From Annona cherimola (taxonomy: Eukaryota; Streptophyta; Magnoliopsida; Magnoliales; Annonaceae), in assembly GCA_030490835.1 (NCBI GenBank), contig CM059977.1:36973676-37037675 (forward strand): DNA of 64,000 nt. Direction: 5' to 3'. Shown one piece after another: positions 10,571 through 24,404 of the stretch. The stretch's first letter is position 1. Each line of letters starts with the position of its first letter. The notes beneath the pieces are model-generated. The model had not been told where the DNA came from. It ran no database searches and saw only the letters and a list, made by a program, of their open reading frames with translations. A program made the position numbers and the translations under genes.

Positions 10571-12600
10571 TATTGTTTTAAATGCACCACAACAACAGGT
10601 ATGCTTGCTTATGTTTTAAATGCAATGGGAGATGATCTTACTACTGTTATTAGGGCAAATGTGCCACAAGTATGTTTTATTGTAACTTAGCTATTCAATG
10701 CGTAGATTTATTATTTGTATAACCTTGGTCGGTCAACATCTTTTGAATTTTATATTTTTTTCCTATTTTGATACATAATCATTTGATTATATCAGATTTG
10801 CTACTTTTGCAAATGGAGGTTGTGGGTTTGAGTCATGGAAAACAGCCTCCTCGTAAAACAAGGGTAAGGCTGTGTACATGGGCACCTTGCCATTTGATTA
10901 GATAGCGGAAATGTCTATCCATTTTGAAATTGATTATCCTCATGATTTCTATCTCTGCAACAAATAGATATGGTTTGACCGACATTAATAAATGCACTAG
11001 ACCTATAATCAAATATCAGTTTACACTTTGCCAACCATGTTAATGAATAATCACTAAGCAACCAGCAAATAATCAAAATGTATGTTTGTTTCAGCTTGGA
11101 AGAGGAAATGTTGTCTTTGGGCTTGGTCAAAATTTTGTACTGGAGGTATGTTTTTCATTTGGTTCCATGTGAGGAGTTCACTAATCAATGTTGTTTGGTC
11201 ATATGAAGGAGACAGTGATTTCATGCGTTGCCTTTTTGTGTTTGCTACTTTTTCAGTTTTTAAGTTGTGGCAGTCACAAATAGCGCTAGAATTATACTGA
11301 TTGAATTGGTATCCTCATACTATTTCTTTGCTTGTAGGCTGATGAATGTGGAGATTGTTTCATTGGATTATCTCCATATGTTGTTGTAGTAACCAACATA
11401 GAGTGGGAGCATGTTGATATCTTCCCTAATGAGGTTTGTTAAAATGGGTCCTTTATTAATACACATTGATTTCGAAATCATCATTGATTTTTTGTTTTCT
11501 AAAGTACTTTATCTTTGAATTCTTTTCAATGAATAAGATGCAATCAAAAAGACATTCAAGAAGTTTCTGCGATGAATTAGAAATTGATCACAGGAAGTCA
11601 CTAAGTAGTCATTACTAGTGCCAAGTTTCCAGAGTATTTTTTGCTTTTCTTTTCATTTCGTCTATTACATTTGAGGATTGGGAAGCCCCACTTTCAGTGT
11701 TGCAGAGTTTGAGCCGGATTTGTTTTTCAGCATAGCTAGCATGCTGCCTCTATTTATCTGAGCAGATGAATAGGAATGTGGAAGATGTACTTTTCATGCA
11801 TTAAATAAGATATGTAGAAGGCTATATTAAATCATGTGTTCTTTTAGGAAAGTAGGATCATTTATTTTCATGAATTATTATTATATACACCTATATGAAG
11901 AGACCTGCGATTACTGCCAACACTAGTAGGGCAATTCTGATCCATTAGTCAGAAGCAGTTACTGGTTATAACTTGTAAGCAATAAGTACTCGAGAAATCT
12001 GTTTGATAAACTTGAGACCGCCTGACTACTATAACTGTTCTAACTTCTAAGTCCTCATGAACGTTAAGCATAGCTGATACTGTGATGATGTGCAAGGAAT
12101 AGTTTATCATGTCTACAAAATGTCTTGCAAAGTGTTGATATAAGATTCTGAAGCAGTCAAGTTCTATTCCTTTAGATCTTCAGATAGTTGCAGGTGTGTT
12201 TCATCAAATACTTTTGCTGCTTAAGATGAACAAAATGCATACTTTGCTTCATTAGATAATTGTTGGTTCTTAATTGCTTTATAATGCAACCGATCTTATT
12301 ACCCTACTGGTGGGTTATTTTGGTTAGACCAACTTAGTTCCATACTTACATGTTCTAATTGGGATTGGTGGAAGGTAGCCAAACCGGTGAACATTTGTTA
12401 GGACTTGAACATATCGTAATCCAATCGAATCAATGGTTTGCCTTCATGTTGAAATAACCATTTTATTTAAACGATTTTATATTTATAGGTTGGTGCAGTT
12501 GGAAGAACAAACATAAGGGTCACTTCAGTAGTTGAAGGAACTCATCAAAGATATAGTTTATATTGTTGGATACCACTTGAAGGCCTTAAGTACTAAGAGT
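10571..12600 (+). pseudogene. murC: MurC-type Mur ligase (UDP-N-acetylmuramate-L-alanine ligase-like) pseudogene
   Basis: Mur ligases join amino acids to UDP-MurNAc in peptidoglycan synthesis; plant copies are nuclear and presumed plastid-targeted. Exons can be read through good splice sites. About 10571-10669 gives TTTTGMLAYVLNAMGDDL, the segment after the ATP-binding loop, with donor GTATGT. 11095-11145, between TTTCAG and GTATGT, gives GQNFVLE. 11338-11433, between TTGTAG and GTTTGT, gives ADECGDCFIGLSPY then TNIEWEHVDIFPNE, the conserved EADE and TN..(D/E)H motifs of MurC. About 11537-11578 reads DAIKKTFKKFLR and then a TGA stop. A possible further exon lies at 12489-12595 (low confidence). 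The P-loop itself reads KCTTTT instead of GKTTTT, and N- and C-terminal parts are missing. I infer a decayed or captured gene copy. Other Mur ligases fit the motifs less well. Confidence 0.65.
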
Positions 12601-15089
12601 CTATTGTCATATAGAGTGTTGTTGTGCTTGTTAGTGGAGTTTCTGCTTAAAATAGTGTAAATGTACTATTGAAGACACTGCTGTGTATTTGTAATGTAAT
12701 ATAACCCTCTTATTTTCAGTTCTATAACATTTTCCATTTTGATTCTGTCTGTAATAGATGAAACAAATGTAACATTTTATTTCATTTTAATGCAATTGAT
12801 TAAAGCATTATATCAGTAGGAAGCAGTGATTTTTCTTTCAAATTTGAGCATCATGAAAGCCTGCTAATAAAATGTTGATGTGTTTTATTATTAAATTCGA
12901 ATTGAATTCACAGGAGAATTGGAATGATTATGAAACTGATTAACTCATTACGAAATGGTTGAATTGGTCATAGCTCTAATCACCAATTATTATGGATATT
13001 TGGAATTTGGATGCATTGATGTGTAGGTATTAATAGAGCAAAATGGTGGAATTATTTTATTTATGCCATGGACCAATGGTGGAAATAGAAAGCTGAGTAT
13101 GTGCTCTCTCCGTGCCCATCATTGTCTTCTTCTTCCCAAATAGATTCAATGGTGTTCAATTTTTGGAAAGCTACCAAACCTGTGTCAAACTCGGTTAAGC
13201 TCGCAAATAAAATAAAATGGCAAAATGATAATAAACAAAAAATATTCCGAATTCATAATTTTACTAACATAATTTATTAGTATGTAGAAATGCATTTTCA
13301 AAATTACAATTTTCATATTTTAAAATTTTATATTATAACTTAATTTTAAAATTGAGCGGTCACATTTGATTTTGTTTATAAATTAAAATATTGAACTGAA
13401 GTTGAAATAATTATTTATCTTAAGTTGAAAGATTCAGTAAATTATTGGTAGGTAAAGAGGGAGATGTGCATTGTGAATGGGTTTTAACATATTTAATCCA
13501 ATAAGTTCACGGAATAACTAAATAGAATTAATTGATTATATTTACAATTAATTATTCTTAATTTTCAATTGCATACAAATTGTTATTTGTTTCAATATTA
13601 AAAAATTATTAGTGTAATATTAGCATCGTGGCAAGTTGGCTATCCACCGGCCATTTTCGCATGACGGTTCAAATTGAAAGCGGTATTTTTCAGTTTTCCA
13701 AATATTATGTAGGAGCATCAATGGGTATGCTATATACAAACTTAATTAAAAATGTGATCATTTCCGATGAAGCTTTTATTCATATCAATTTAACTCACAA
13801 AAATTGGAGACGACTTTGGATGGTGGTTATAAACTCGTATTAATTTCAAATTAATTTATATTTTATTTACATTTCTATTATATTTAATATATATTAATTA
13901 TTATTTTTAAGTGTACCTTTATATTTATTTTTGTTTAAAAAATATTAATTTCAAATTCATTTGTATTGTAATAAGTGAAGAAATATCCATGAATTTTGTT
14001 ACAAACTTACTATTTAACAAAATGTGGTTTGATGCGGTTAGATATTGTTAGATGCTATGGACTAATGCAATCGACCAACCACTTGAAGCAATTGTAAGAA
14101 TGGGGGAAGGCAATTACACTAGAAGATGTCGCACATGTTCTTTTTGAGCATGTAGTAGAGACTTTTAAATGAGTCCTCTCAAGCATCTATGCAAATATAA
14201 AGATAAATAATATAAAATTTGATCAATTAATAATTATATATTAATTTATTTTTATTTTATTTTAATTCATACATTAATTTTAATTTTATTAATTCTGGTG
14301 CACATGCGGCTCGTTTTGCAAAATGAACTATCCAAAAAATTTTACAATTCTTCCCTAATTATTTTAATAACCCAGTAATCACTCCCCAAATTATTTAATG
14401 AAAATTTTTATGATAAAATTGAATTTTCACAAAAAAAAAACACAGAAGGCGCTTTATTAAATGGAATTTTCATAATTTCTGTGTGAAAAAAAAGAAATAC
14501 ATATAAACATTTATAGTTAGATGTTAGATTTAAGTGGATTCATTAAACAATTTTACATTGATAATTTTTTATTTGATGGAAATATTTATTAAATTGATAA
14601 TTTTATATTGATTTCATTTGAAGTAAATACATTTTTATTTTTTATTTTAAATTTAATAATTCTAGTAACAATAAATCATAATTAGTATATTAATATGTTA
14701 AATTTGTAATATAAATTGTAATAATATTATTATATAATTTTAATAAATTTTATTATAAATTTTCTATTAAATATAGTTATTTACTAAATTGATTATTTAA
14801 CCAATACCAAAAAGTAACATATATTTATATATTAAATCTAAATTACAGTTGTATATAATTTATTACAATTTTAGTTTTACAACGCCACATATATAAAAAA
14901 ATTTATAGTTTGATATAAAGCGTGAAATTTTTTATTTCATTTAATTTAAATTAGTTAATATTTTTAATTATAAATTTATACATTTATTTATTTTAAAAAT
15001 TATTTAAAGGTTTGCGTAATTCTAAAATGAATTCTTAAGTATATATCTTTTGAAAATACACAAATTAGGTAAAATATTTATAAAATATC
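12601..15089. other. AT-rich intergenic DNA, no gene seen
   Basis: Becomes extremely AT-rich from 13190. One 71-codon frame (13628-13843) is unrecognised. The satellite word GCGGTTAGAT/TGTTAGATGCT appears once at 14034-14056, about 1 kb before the satellite array, suggesting that the array was once longer or that its unit arose from this neighbourhood. Confidence 0.5.
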
Positions 15090-16180
15090 AAAAATTAGAT
15101 GTTGTTAGATGCTATTAGATGCTGTTAGGTACGGTTAGATGCGGTTAGATGTTGTTAGACGCTGTTAAATTAAAGCGAATTTCATTAAATCGTATTATCT
15201 GGATTTCAAATTCCGTTATTAAGGTATAAATAACCTTATAAGGGGTCTAGGATCATATTACAGGTATTAAATTAGGATTGACTTATTAATTTTAAAAATT
15301 AGATGCGCTTAGATTAAGGTGGATTTCATTAAATCGTATTATCTGGGTTTCAAATTCTGTAATTAGGGTATAAATGACCTTATAAGGGGTCTAGGATCAT
15401 ATTACAGGTGTTAAATTAGGATTAATTTATTAATTTCAAAACTTATATGCGGTTAGTGGTTGTTAGATGTGGTTAGATGTTGTTAGATACAGTTAGGTTA
15501 AGGTGATTTCATTAAATCATATTATCTGGGTTTCAAATTCCGTAATTAAAGTATAAATGACCTTATAAGGGATCTAGGATCATATTACAGGTATTAAATT
15601 ATGATTAACTTATTAATTTCAAGAATTAGATGCGGTTTAGGTGCGGTTAGATGCAGTTAGACGTTGTCAGACGCTGTTAGATTAAAGTGGAATTCATTAA
15701 ATTATATTATTTGAGTTTCAAATTCTGTAATTAAGGTATAAATGACCTTATAAGGGGTCTAGGATCATATTACAGGTATTAAATTAGGATTAACTTATTA
15801 ATTTTAAAAATTAGATGCGGTTAGATGTGGTTACATGTTGTTATACGCTGTTAAATTAAGATGATTTCATTAAATTCTATTATCTAGGTTTCAAATTCTG
15901 TAATTAAGGTATAAATGACCTTATAAGGGGCTTAGGATCATATTACATATGTTAAATTAGAATTAACTTATTAATTTCAAAAATTAGATATAGTTAGATG
16001 TAGTTAGATGTTGTTAGACGCTGTTAGATTAAGGTGATTTCATTAAATCGTATTATCTGGGCTTCAAATTCAGTTATTAAGGTATAAATAACCTTATAAG
16101 GGGCCTAGGATCATATTACAGATGTTAAATTAGGATTAACTTATTAATTTAAAAAATTAGATGCGGTTAGATTCTATTAT
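15090..16180. repeat. Six-unit satellite array (about 145-185 bp) with a CCTTATAAGG palindrome per unit
   Basis: The anchor GGTATAAAT recurs at 15223, 15367, 15550, 15735, 15908 and 16081, giving spacings of 144, 183, 185, 173 and 173 bp. Each unit has a 5' block of short subrepeats (GTTAGATGCGGTTAGATGTT and variants), then TTTCATTAAATCGTATTATC, then the 10-bp perfect palindrome CCTTATAAGG (15234, 15378, 15561, 15746, 15919, 16092), then GGATCATATTACAG and ATTAACTTATTAATTT. The first repeat is shorter. The palindrome is unchanged in all six although flanking bases vary. No reading frame is kept, so it is non-coding. The unit length is close to a nucleosome repeat, as for many plant satellites. 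Confidence 0.9.
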
Positions 16181-16794
16181 ATTCGGAAAATAAAAAAATA
16201 TTAATAAATTTTCAAAAAATCAAAAAAATAAACAAAATTGCTATTTTTGAAAGTACCTTAATTACATTAACTTTAAATAATATAACATAATTCCTAATAT
16301 AAAATATATTTTTAACTTTACCAATTATAATGAAATCTTATTAAAAAATAATTTTTTGTACACAAATATTTTTAAAAATTGTCAAATAATGAAAAATTAT
16401 GTCTACGTATGTTTTAGTAGTTGATCCAACAAATGAATAGAATAGATTGAAATTTTGTATATATATAATACAAATTTTATCAAAAAACTAAACATACTCA
16501 CGTTTTTAAACAAATATACTCATGCTGTAAAATTATCATAATGCCCCTACTTCCTTTTTTCTAGTGGGGAAGGCTTCCCATGGGTTGGGGCTCCCTAATA
16601 TTGCCACAATGTTTAAACAAATGCAAGAAAAATGGAGTTTTCAGCATATGGTGATGATTGTTTGTATAATGGAAGAGGGTGGGAATCCATCTACGGGTCT
16701 GATGATAAGACCAAGTGGTTTTTGTGAATTTTCTTTTCTGTCAATAAGCTTTTCATTGAGATGATCTGATGATTTTGAAGATTTGGCATATTGG
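16181..16794. other. No recognised gene
   Basis: AT-rich until 16540, then a less AT-rich stretch with a 66-codon open frame (16564-16764) that I do not recognise. The phrase AAATTATCATAATGCCC near 16529 resembles sequence near 40755, hinting at a dispersed repeat. Confidence 0.4.
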
Positions 16795-17200
16795 AAGAAG
16801 ATTTTAACACTGATTTCTGTGCAAACGTTTGCACGCTGGGCGAACGTGGAAATGCCATATCTACCGTTAATTTTAAACGTGTGACTGAGATAAGTAGGGG
16901 CAAAATGGGAATGTTAATTTCCTATACTCGCGTGTGGATAGTTTGGATTTCTAGTCAATGGCTTCCCAAGGAAGCTTCCGACCTGCGACAACTTAGGATT
17001 TGGGAAGAGCAGTATCATCCAACGATATTTTCCTTTCTTGATGGTGGAGAAGCGGAGAAGAAGAACCCCTTTCCGACGGTGGACAAGCAGAGAAGAAGAG
17101 TCGGAGCAATGATTCGGAAAACCGCTATAGATGGATAGGAGTGCTGAAGGAGCGGGTTGATCTCACAGCAGGGAGAGGAGATCGTAGGCATCTTTCTAAA
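16795..17200 (+). repeat. Diverged repeat pair, copy 1
   Basis: Related to 19920-20270 in the same order: both begin with GATTTCTGTGCAAACGTTT, then GAATGCC(C)ATCT-type text, then a G/A-rich segment (GCGGAGA...GGACAAGCA...CGGAGCA), then GAGAGG-rich sequence. The palindrome TGCAAACGTTTGCA occurs at about 16826. An open frame at 16791-17138 crosses it but shows no known domain. It could be two 5' regions of a duplicated gene family or a dispersed transposon; I cannot say which. Confidence 0.45.
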
Positions 17201-19919
17201 GGAGGGAGTCACCGGTCATTGGGGGGAACGGACATTGGGGGAAACGGGCAATTGTTTTTGGGTGGATGATGCATCCGACGGGTGATAGAGCTCATTTTCT
17301 TCTTGGCATTTTGACACTGACATATCCCTGCACTCCACCAGGTCAGCTCCATCGTGCATTGCGCTTTTTATCCAGTGACTGCACTATCATCATAGATTCA
17401 TATCATATCCATGTAAGAATGTACGCTTTTAATTTTCCCTATTTTGCCTTAGCACTAGTGGTCTAGCAGCTTTACAACTGAATTAATCAGTGAAGCTCTT
17501 TGGCTTCTTCTCGTTCAATTGCGTGAGGCAGTCCTAGTTAGGAAGATGCCATATGGGTGAACAATTTGATGGGGAAATCATTTTTATTTTTACAGAAGCA
17601 TCATATTGATTGTTTTTCCCATTGAACGAGTTAGAGTATTTTCCTTTTATTTTTTTTTGGAGAAAATCAATTTCTTTTGCACGTACGTTATGAAGCTTCC
17701 CTCGAATCGTTGACTATCCTAGTTTTTGCAATTTGGCTAGCTATCTTTTACAATTTTGCAAAATTGCAACAACGCGGCCAATAATTCCTTTGAAGTAGCC
17801 TAATGGATATGTAAAAATGATCATATAATGGTAAAATGGCTTGAGAAAAAGGATAGCAATGTAATTATTACTTATTTTTCAACAATTATTAAAATTGTTA
17901 GATTCATACAATCCATAAGATAAGATGGATAAAGGCAGCAAGTGGCCACCAATAGAAACCTTCACGAAAGTGAAAGTGAATAGGGATTAAAATAGTAAAT
18001 TTCTTCATAAAATCTATTATAATTCAAAACCCCAAAACTGCAAGTAAGATAATTTGTGTCAAAATTAATATGCTAACATATACTTAGGTTTAAGGAATTG
18101 TGTGAGAAACATTATTTTAAAAAAATTTCATAAAATTGAAATTTGCTTTTAATAGTTATAAAAATGTAATTCATGGAACAATATTTAAAAATTATAAGTG
18201 ATGGAATTCTTTATAACTAATATTGGGCGCAGGTTATTTGAGCATAACGTGGTGTATGGGAAGTATCCAAATGAAGGAAAAAAAAACTAAATTTCAAGAA
18301 CACATGTTAAGTAAATCAATTGAATTAGAACTTGCTGTTTTCAAATACTCTACTTTGATGTTGCTAATAACATATCAAATGACAAAGAAATGAGTTTGAA
18401 ACATTACAGACATAATGCAATGACTCAAAAACATAACCCAACACTTAGTTTGGAAAGACTTGTAAAAAAAATTCAAAAATAGGGCTAAAGTTGAAGAAAA
18501 GTAGTCTGAATCGATTACAGGCCAAGTCGATCTTTTGAGTATTTGGAGCTTTTTGAATACTGTAAAATTCTTATAAATGCATGGTTATGTAGATTAATGT
18601 TGCTTAGCAATAATTTGTAAACATTATCTTTGGATAACTTGGTTTATGTCAAATTTTTGAAGAGGGGCAGGTTCAAACATCCCTTATAATTCTAACTCAG
18701 TTTATATATGCAGCATGTCCAGTTTTCTAAAGACACAATTGTCCGGTGAGTATTCTTATGAGTTCAGATATTGAAATTATGGATTTTGATTTTGTCCTTA
18801 TCTCAATCCATGATTTACTAGAAACATTATATTCATGAATTTTGGGACTTTAAACCATTTAAAACAAATAGCATGGGGTTGAACAGGGTTTTTAGTGTGT
18901 CTTTTCCTCTTATTATAATCTGAAATGGTAAGATGGTTTTTTCAATTAGATTGCATGTGAACATTCATTTGTCATTTTTTTTTATTTTTTTGGTGTGGCT
19001 TTTTTGTGTTTTCTATTCTTACTTATTGGAGCTTTTTGAGTTGCCTTTTTGTGGTTGTGTTATGTTTTGTTTTTTTTTTATTTGTTGGTTAGTTATTGGT
19101 GTGTCTTGCACTAGTTGTAGTTTATTTCTGCTGTTTGAGTTGGATGTAGTGATTGAGTCAGGGTAAATCTTATTCATTTATCTACACAGCCAATTAAGCC
19201 TATTGTGGGATCCTTGAAACTAGAAGATGGAATCGATACAAACCAAGTGAAGTGCATTATAAATAATTGCATTTATGCACTGTACTTATCTAGATGTCTA
19301 ATTTCATTTAACAAGTTTTATTGTTTACGAAGATTTAGTCGTTGTGTCTGTCATTACTCATTATAGACTTATTAATATCTTTATTTAAAGATTTTCAATT
19401 AAGGAAGTTATTCCTTTCTTGTGTTGTACACTGACGATGTTCAAAATGAGTAGTTGTGTCTTTGGACAACATAATTTTGTGGTGATGTTTAGAAGCTCAA
19501 ATAGAAATGTATTATCTCACAATCTCTACGGGCTTATTTGGATCCTCGATTGAGTTGAATTGAAATTCGTTTAGTTTTCAAACCCTGACCCTACAAATTT
19601 CCAGGACAATCCCAATTCTAGTGTTTTGAAACCAAAAAATTATATTAATTCAACCAAGCATCCAAACATTTTGATTTCTCCTCTATTTCTCATGTCAAAT
19701 AAGTAAATAGTATCTTTAAGTTCGTAGTGGGATGTTATGTATTGCAATATGAAATACACCTTGTAGCTAAAATTTTTTATTATAATCAATTTCCCACATA
19801 AATGTATTGAATCATTCCATCTAGTGGATAATTTATTGTCGTGGGATTGAAACCACTGCTGTTAGTGAAGTTTCCGATTCCAAAATTGCAACTTACCTAA
19901 ACTCGTAATTGTCCATTAC
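17201..19919. other. No recognised gene
   Basis: AT-rich to T-rich sequence with no domain-bearing reading frame. The 77-codon frame at 18933-19166 is a product of a T-rich tract. No terminal repeats or RNA genes were noted. Confidence 0.45.
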
Positions 19920-20270
19920 GACAGATTTCTGTGCAAACGTTTTTAGCCATGGCTAAAAATACGAATGCCCCATCTGCTGTTCATTTGAAACTTGCTGTTG
20001 AGATTAGGGACAAGAGGCAGGAGAAAAATTGGAAAATAAAAGAAGTCATACACGTGTATAGTAGAGAGGGCTAATGGGTTGCTACAGAAGTTTCATAAGA
20101 CATTCCCTCTTGTGGTAGTGCTCTCTTTTCCAACCAAAAACCAGCGGAGAGGACAAGCAATCGGAGCATTCATGTCAGTACCTTCCACAGATGAACAACG
20201 GTGTTGAATGAGAGGGGTTAGTCTCCACCGGAGAGGGAGGACAGACAGAGCAACAACGCCAGTTGCTTCC
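19920..20270 (+). repeat. Diverged repeat pair, copy 2
   Basis: Second member of the pair described at 16795-17200, starting at ACAGATTTCTGTGCAAACG. The palindromic half after AAACGTTT is lost here (TTTTAGCC instead of GCAC). A small secondary palindrome AGCCATGGCT follows at about 19947. Confidence 0.45.
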
Positions 20271-23200
20271 ACGTATGGACAGATGGACAGATTGCATTTT
20301 GTTTTTTTCTAAGTAAAAACCTCTTTTTTTCATTTTTGCTTATTTTTGCTTGTTGATTTCTTCTTCTAAGCATGAATTCATGCATGCATGTTGATTTTTT
20401 CTATCGATTTGAAGTATTTCTTATAGGTGAAATATGATGGGCAGCTTGGAACTTTCTCTTGAATCATTTTACCTTGCTGCAAATTTATCCATTTTCGAAT
20501 TATCACATTCGTTAAGATGAAAAATCAGATGAAATTTCATAACTTACCTCACGTATTATTGTAAAAATACCAATTGGTTCATTTTTGTTTTATCTACATT
20601 AGTGTTCTATTTTTGTAATCTTTGTCAATCTCGAATTATGCCCTCTTATTTGAGGTCCCTATTGTATTTTAACTATATTTTCTATTTGTTTTGATATTCT
20701 AGCTTGTTTTCATTGATTTGAAGTGGTTTAGTTTAGTTGTCTTATTTCGTGTTGATTCATTGAAAAGTGCAGCCTCTAATATTGAATTTTGGTCATTGTG
20801 GTCAATGTATGAAATACGAATATTCATTGACAATTCTCTGCTTATTAAGAGATTACAATGAAGAATATTGGAGATAACATATTTGTATGCCTAATCAGGA
20901 TAGCCATGTTTGTAATTTGGCATGTTTGGCTTGCTTGATTTGATCCTATTCATAAGTTATTTCTATACGAGGCTTCTATATGAGTTACAAGTTGCGTGTT
21001 CACTCTGTAAGAATCTATTTTGGGAGAAAACCGTGGTTGAATTACATTACAGAATTGAGATGCAGAATTCCTATTTATTCTGAATTTCAGTTTAAATATT
21101 GAAAATTGTGAATTTCTTGTTGAACTAAACCCAAAATGGGAAATTGGATTGTCGATTTGGGGAGACATCTAGTTTTTATATCTATTTGAGATTGGTTTGT
21201 CAAGATTGTGGCGATGCATGTGTTGGCAAGAGTAAAATTTTGCATAGTGATTTGATTTAAAAGCAGTTGGTTTTGCATTTGATTTGTTCATGGGAAAGTG
21301 GTGATTCAGCCGCATTGCAAAGCTTAATTGTAATGATTAGGAGTAAAGAGAACAATGATAAAAGAGATGAGCCACTGGAATGTAGAGAAATAATAGAGGA
21401 AGGGGAGTAATTATGTAGTTAACCTGTCAAGTTATATCAAAAGGTGTGTAAGATGAACTGAGAAACAAATTTTCACTCTTGCAAAATGCCAAACAGACCT
21501 TATTGAGATGGATGAGTATGTGTTTTTTGTTTCAATGTCTAATCCATAATAAACTTGTGATGGAATCAAGGATCATTAGATGTAAACTTGGTTGTTCATA
21601 TAGATATGTGCATTTTGAGAGTTAGCCTTGTTAGTGTAGGAATAGATAACGTATTTGCAGTTTTATTTTTTTTTGATAGGATACTCCTCTGTTTGCCTTT
21701 CACCATTCCTTTCCATCAAGTTAGATCGAGAGAACTTTTAGCCAATTATGTTTTTCATATTATCGTTGGCTTAATTTGCTTCTGTGTGTTCCTTCCATGT
21801 GATATGTGTATCTTATGGGGAATAACATTCTCTATTTTCATTTATATCAATGTTGAAAAATACAGTTGGAATATTGCCTCTTCCCTAGAATTGAGTCTTA
21901 ATATTTAGAAACAATATGAATCTTATCAATTTAAATAATTTCTGAATTATTATTGTTGTTTAACATGCTCTTTGCATTTGATTGGACAAATAAATACATT
22001 CCAAGATCAATACAATTTGATACTTGTTGTATATTAGAAATGGGATTCTCATTAAATTGTTACCATGTGTAACTTCCTGTAGAACTTTAGGTTGTCATGG
22101 TCCGGAGGCTTAAGTGAACAATGCAATTTCTTAGTTGAAATTCAAATTCTAGTAAAGCTATTCGAAACGTCTGGTGCTACTGGATGGTTGATGAGAGACC
22201 TTATAAGCATTAGCTTTGTAATTGTGGCTTTCCAAACCAGTATGTTTGTTTGTCCTCACTTTAATCATCACTAATCCAATGAAGGCTCATTTGATAAGTA
22301 ATTCATCTAAAAAGGATTAAGATCCTTTGTTTTTCCATGCTAAACTTATGTATGTGGAGATTTTCTTTATGCTTGGCCATTTTTAATCATTCCAATTTGC
22401 CTACTTTCTTCATTTCAATTTCCAGCATTTGAGTTTGCATCCTGCTTTATCAAGTCAAATGATTCTTTTATAAGACGTTAGATGGAATTTATCTTGTGTA
22501 AACTTTGTGTATGATCTTTCATTTACTTTTCATGCAATTGTAATTCATGCCTTTTCTTAATAAAGTTGTCAAGTTGTGTAAATGGCTTAGAAAGATGGTT
22601 ACAATTACAATGTACACTTGTAATGTGCTCTAGAGATTAATGTTTAGTTATAACTTTGGCCATAATATATATGAGCCATGATCTTATACACCCAGGCGAA
22701 GCGCTTGGGTACTTAGCCCACGTTAAAATTTATGGTTTAGTCCCTTTGAATGTGATATTTTTGGAAAAATGTAAAAAAAAATTTGAAAGCAAAAACGTTT
22801 GGGCGAAATACCACGACTTAAAGACAGAATTCCTCTTTGCTCTTGCTACCACTACCACCAAGCTGTCATCAGCTATAACATAGGCATCATCTCAATCTCT
22901 AACACCATCACACTAGTAACCTCCCTTTGTCCTCATCTCTGTCTGGCAATGACCACCCATCGTTCTATCTCAAGCAACACACCTTCCAAAAATCTTGAGG
23001 CCAGCCATCTCTAGCAATGGCTGGCAATCAAGTGTTGTCTTACCGGTCGTCGGGGCCTTCTGCAAATGCATTTAATTCATTGCTAATTTGAGGTGATAGT
23101 GACTCCTATTTTGAATCTATCCTTGAAGTGTAAGGAAGATGGATTTGATATGGATCTAGAGGAGATAATGGTCATGGAGGCAATATGATTTTCCATCTAG

Positions 23201-24404
23201 GTGACTTTCTGAACAAAACAAATCAACCTTCGTTGTGAAAATATGGAGATATTATTGTTAAGCAATTTCTTCACAAAACAAAGATGTCATGTAGATCACA
23301 CACTACCTTCTGCTTTTTTATCTTCCATATCTGTTATTCCGCTTGAGAGTTCAAGCAAAGAGGAGAAAATCACAAATGCCTATGGAATGTGAGGACTTTA
23401 GCAAACATTTTCATAAATAAATATATTCTCATCTGAAGGCAAGCATCATCATATTCCTTAGGAAAATCTAATGCCTTGCCTTTATAGTACAACACATGGT
23501 AGAAGCTTGGGGTGAAAGATGCTTGTTTTACCATAAATGAAAACAAGAAATACAAAAGACATGGCAAAAAAATGTCTTATAGAAAGGAAGAAAACACGTC
23601 TTGAAAGGAACAAGAAACACGGGATGGCCTATCAAAACAAATATGAGACCAAACATAAAATTTCTGCATATCATCATAAATGAAATATGATGGCCTGTCA
23701 TATTTTATTTCGGTGTCATGGTTAATCAATTAGCCAGTTAGCTTAATGTAAGACCATGAAGTGAATCCAATCATAACTAGTGGGTGTTGGCTTAAATTCA
23801 AGTAGAAAAAGATTCAGTTCTTAAGATCATATATGAGTAAAATGGAAAAACCAATCAACATCTTTCAAAGTTGTAGAATACAAAGGACACAACAAAGATG
23901 ACTAGAAAAGATTATACTATTTTATCCTATACAGGTTCATCCAAGTGACCATGTGGAAGTATGGAACCCCTTGAGACATGAAAGAAGCATCAAGGCATTT
24001 TGGATTTTATTTGATTCTATTTGGAAGACTAATCTTGTATGGCTAGCCTTAGGGTTAATTTTATTTCTTTCCATGTGGAAAGTCACTAAATTTTTTTAGC
24101 TTCTGGTCAATGTCATTCGATGTTGAGACTCTTAGCTTTGTCAAGATGGAGTTTTATCTATTTAAGTTCCTTCTTTCTCTTGGTTTGTGAATTATTATGT
24201 GTGACCTCCTTTTTGACAGATCCATTTGTAATTCACATAAGTCATTGATGTGTCAAATCAAGGAATGATGAATGATGAAGCCTTAATATTTATCACAAAT
24301 AGTTTTGTTGTATTGTCCATTTCTGTTGATTATATGTGCTTTTAAGTCTAGCAGTAGATTTGAACTGAAGGAAGATGAGGCAAGGGTAGGCAAGAGGAGA
24401 GGAA
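20271..24404. other. No recognised gene
   Basis: About 4 kb of AT-rich DNA. Open frames at 21588-21908, 22656-23014 and 23370-23567 lack motifs, codon regularity or neighbours that would make them genes. I found no terminal repeats, tRNA or primer sites. Upstream exons of the GSK3-like fragment, if ever present, are not visible. Confidence 0.45.

Noticed and set aside
15090..16180. CRISPR-like array
   Set aside because: Repeats are contiguous with no unique spacers, in a plant nuclear context; it is a satellite.
18933..19166. Membrane-like small protein
   Set aside because: Hydrophobic Phe/Leu/Val content comes from a T-rich tract; no other support.
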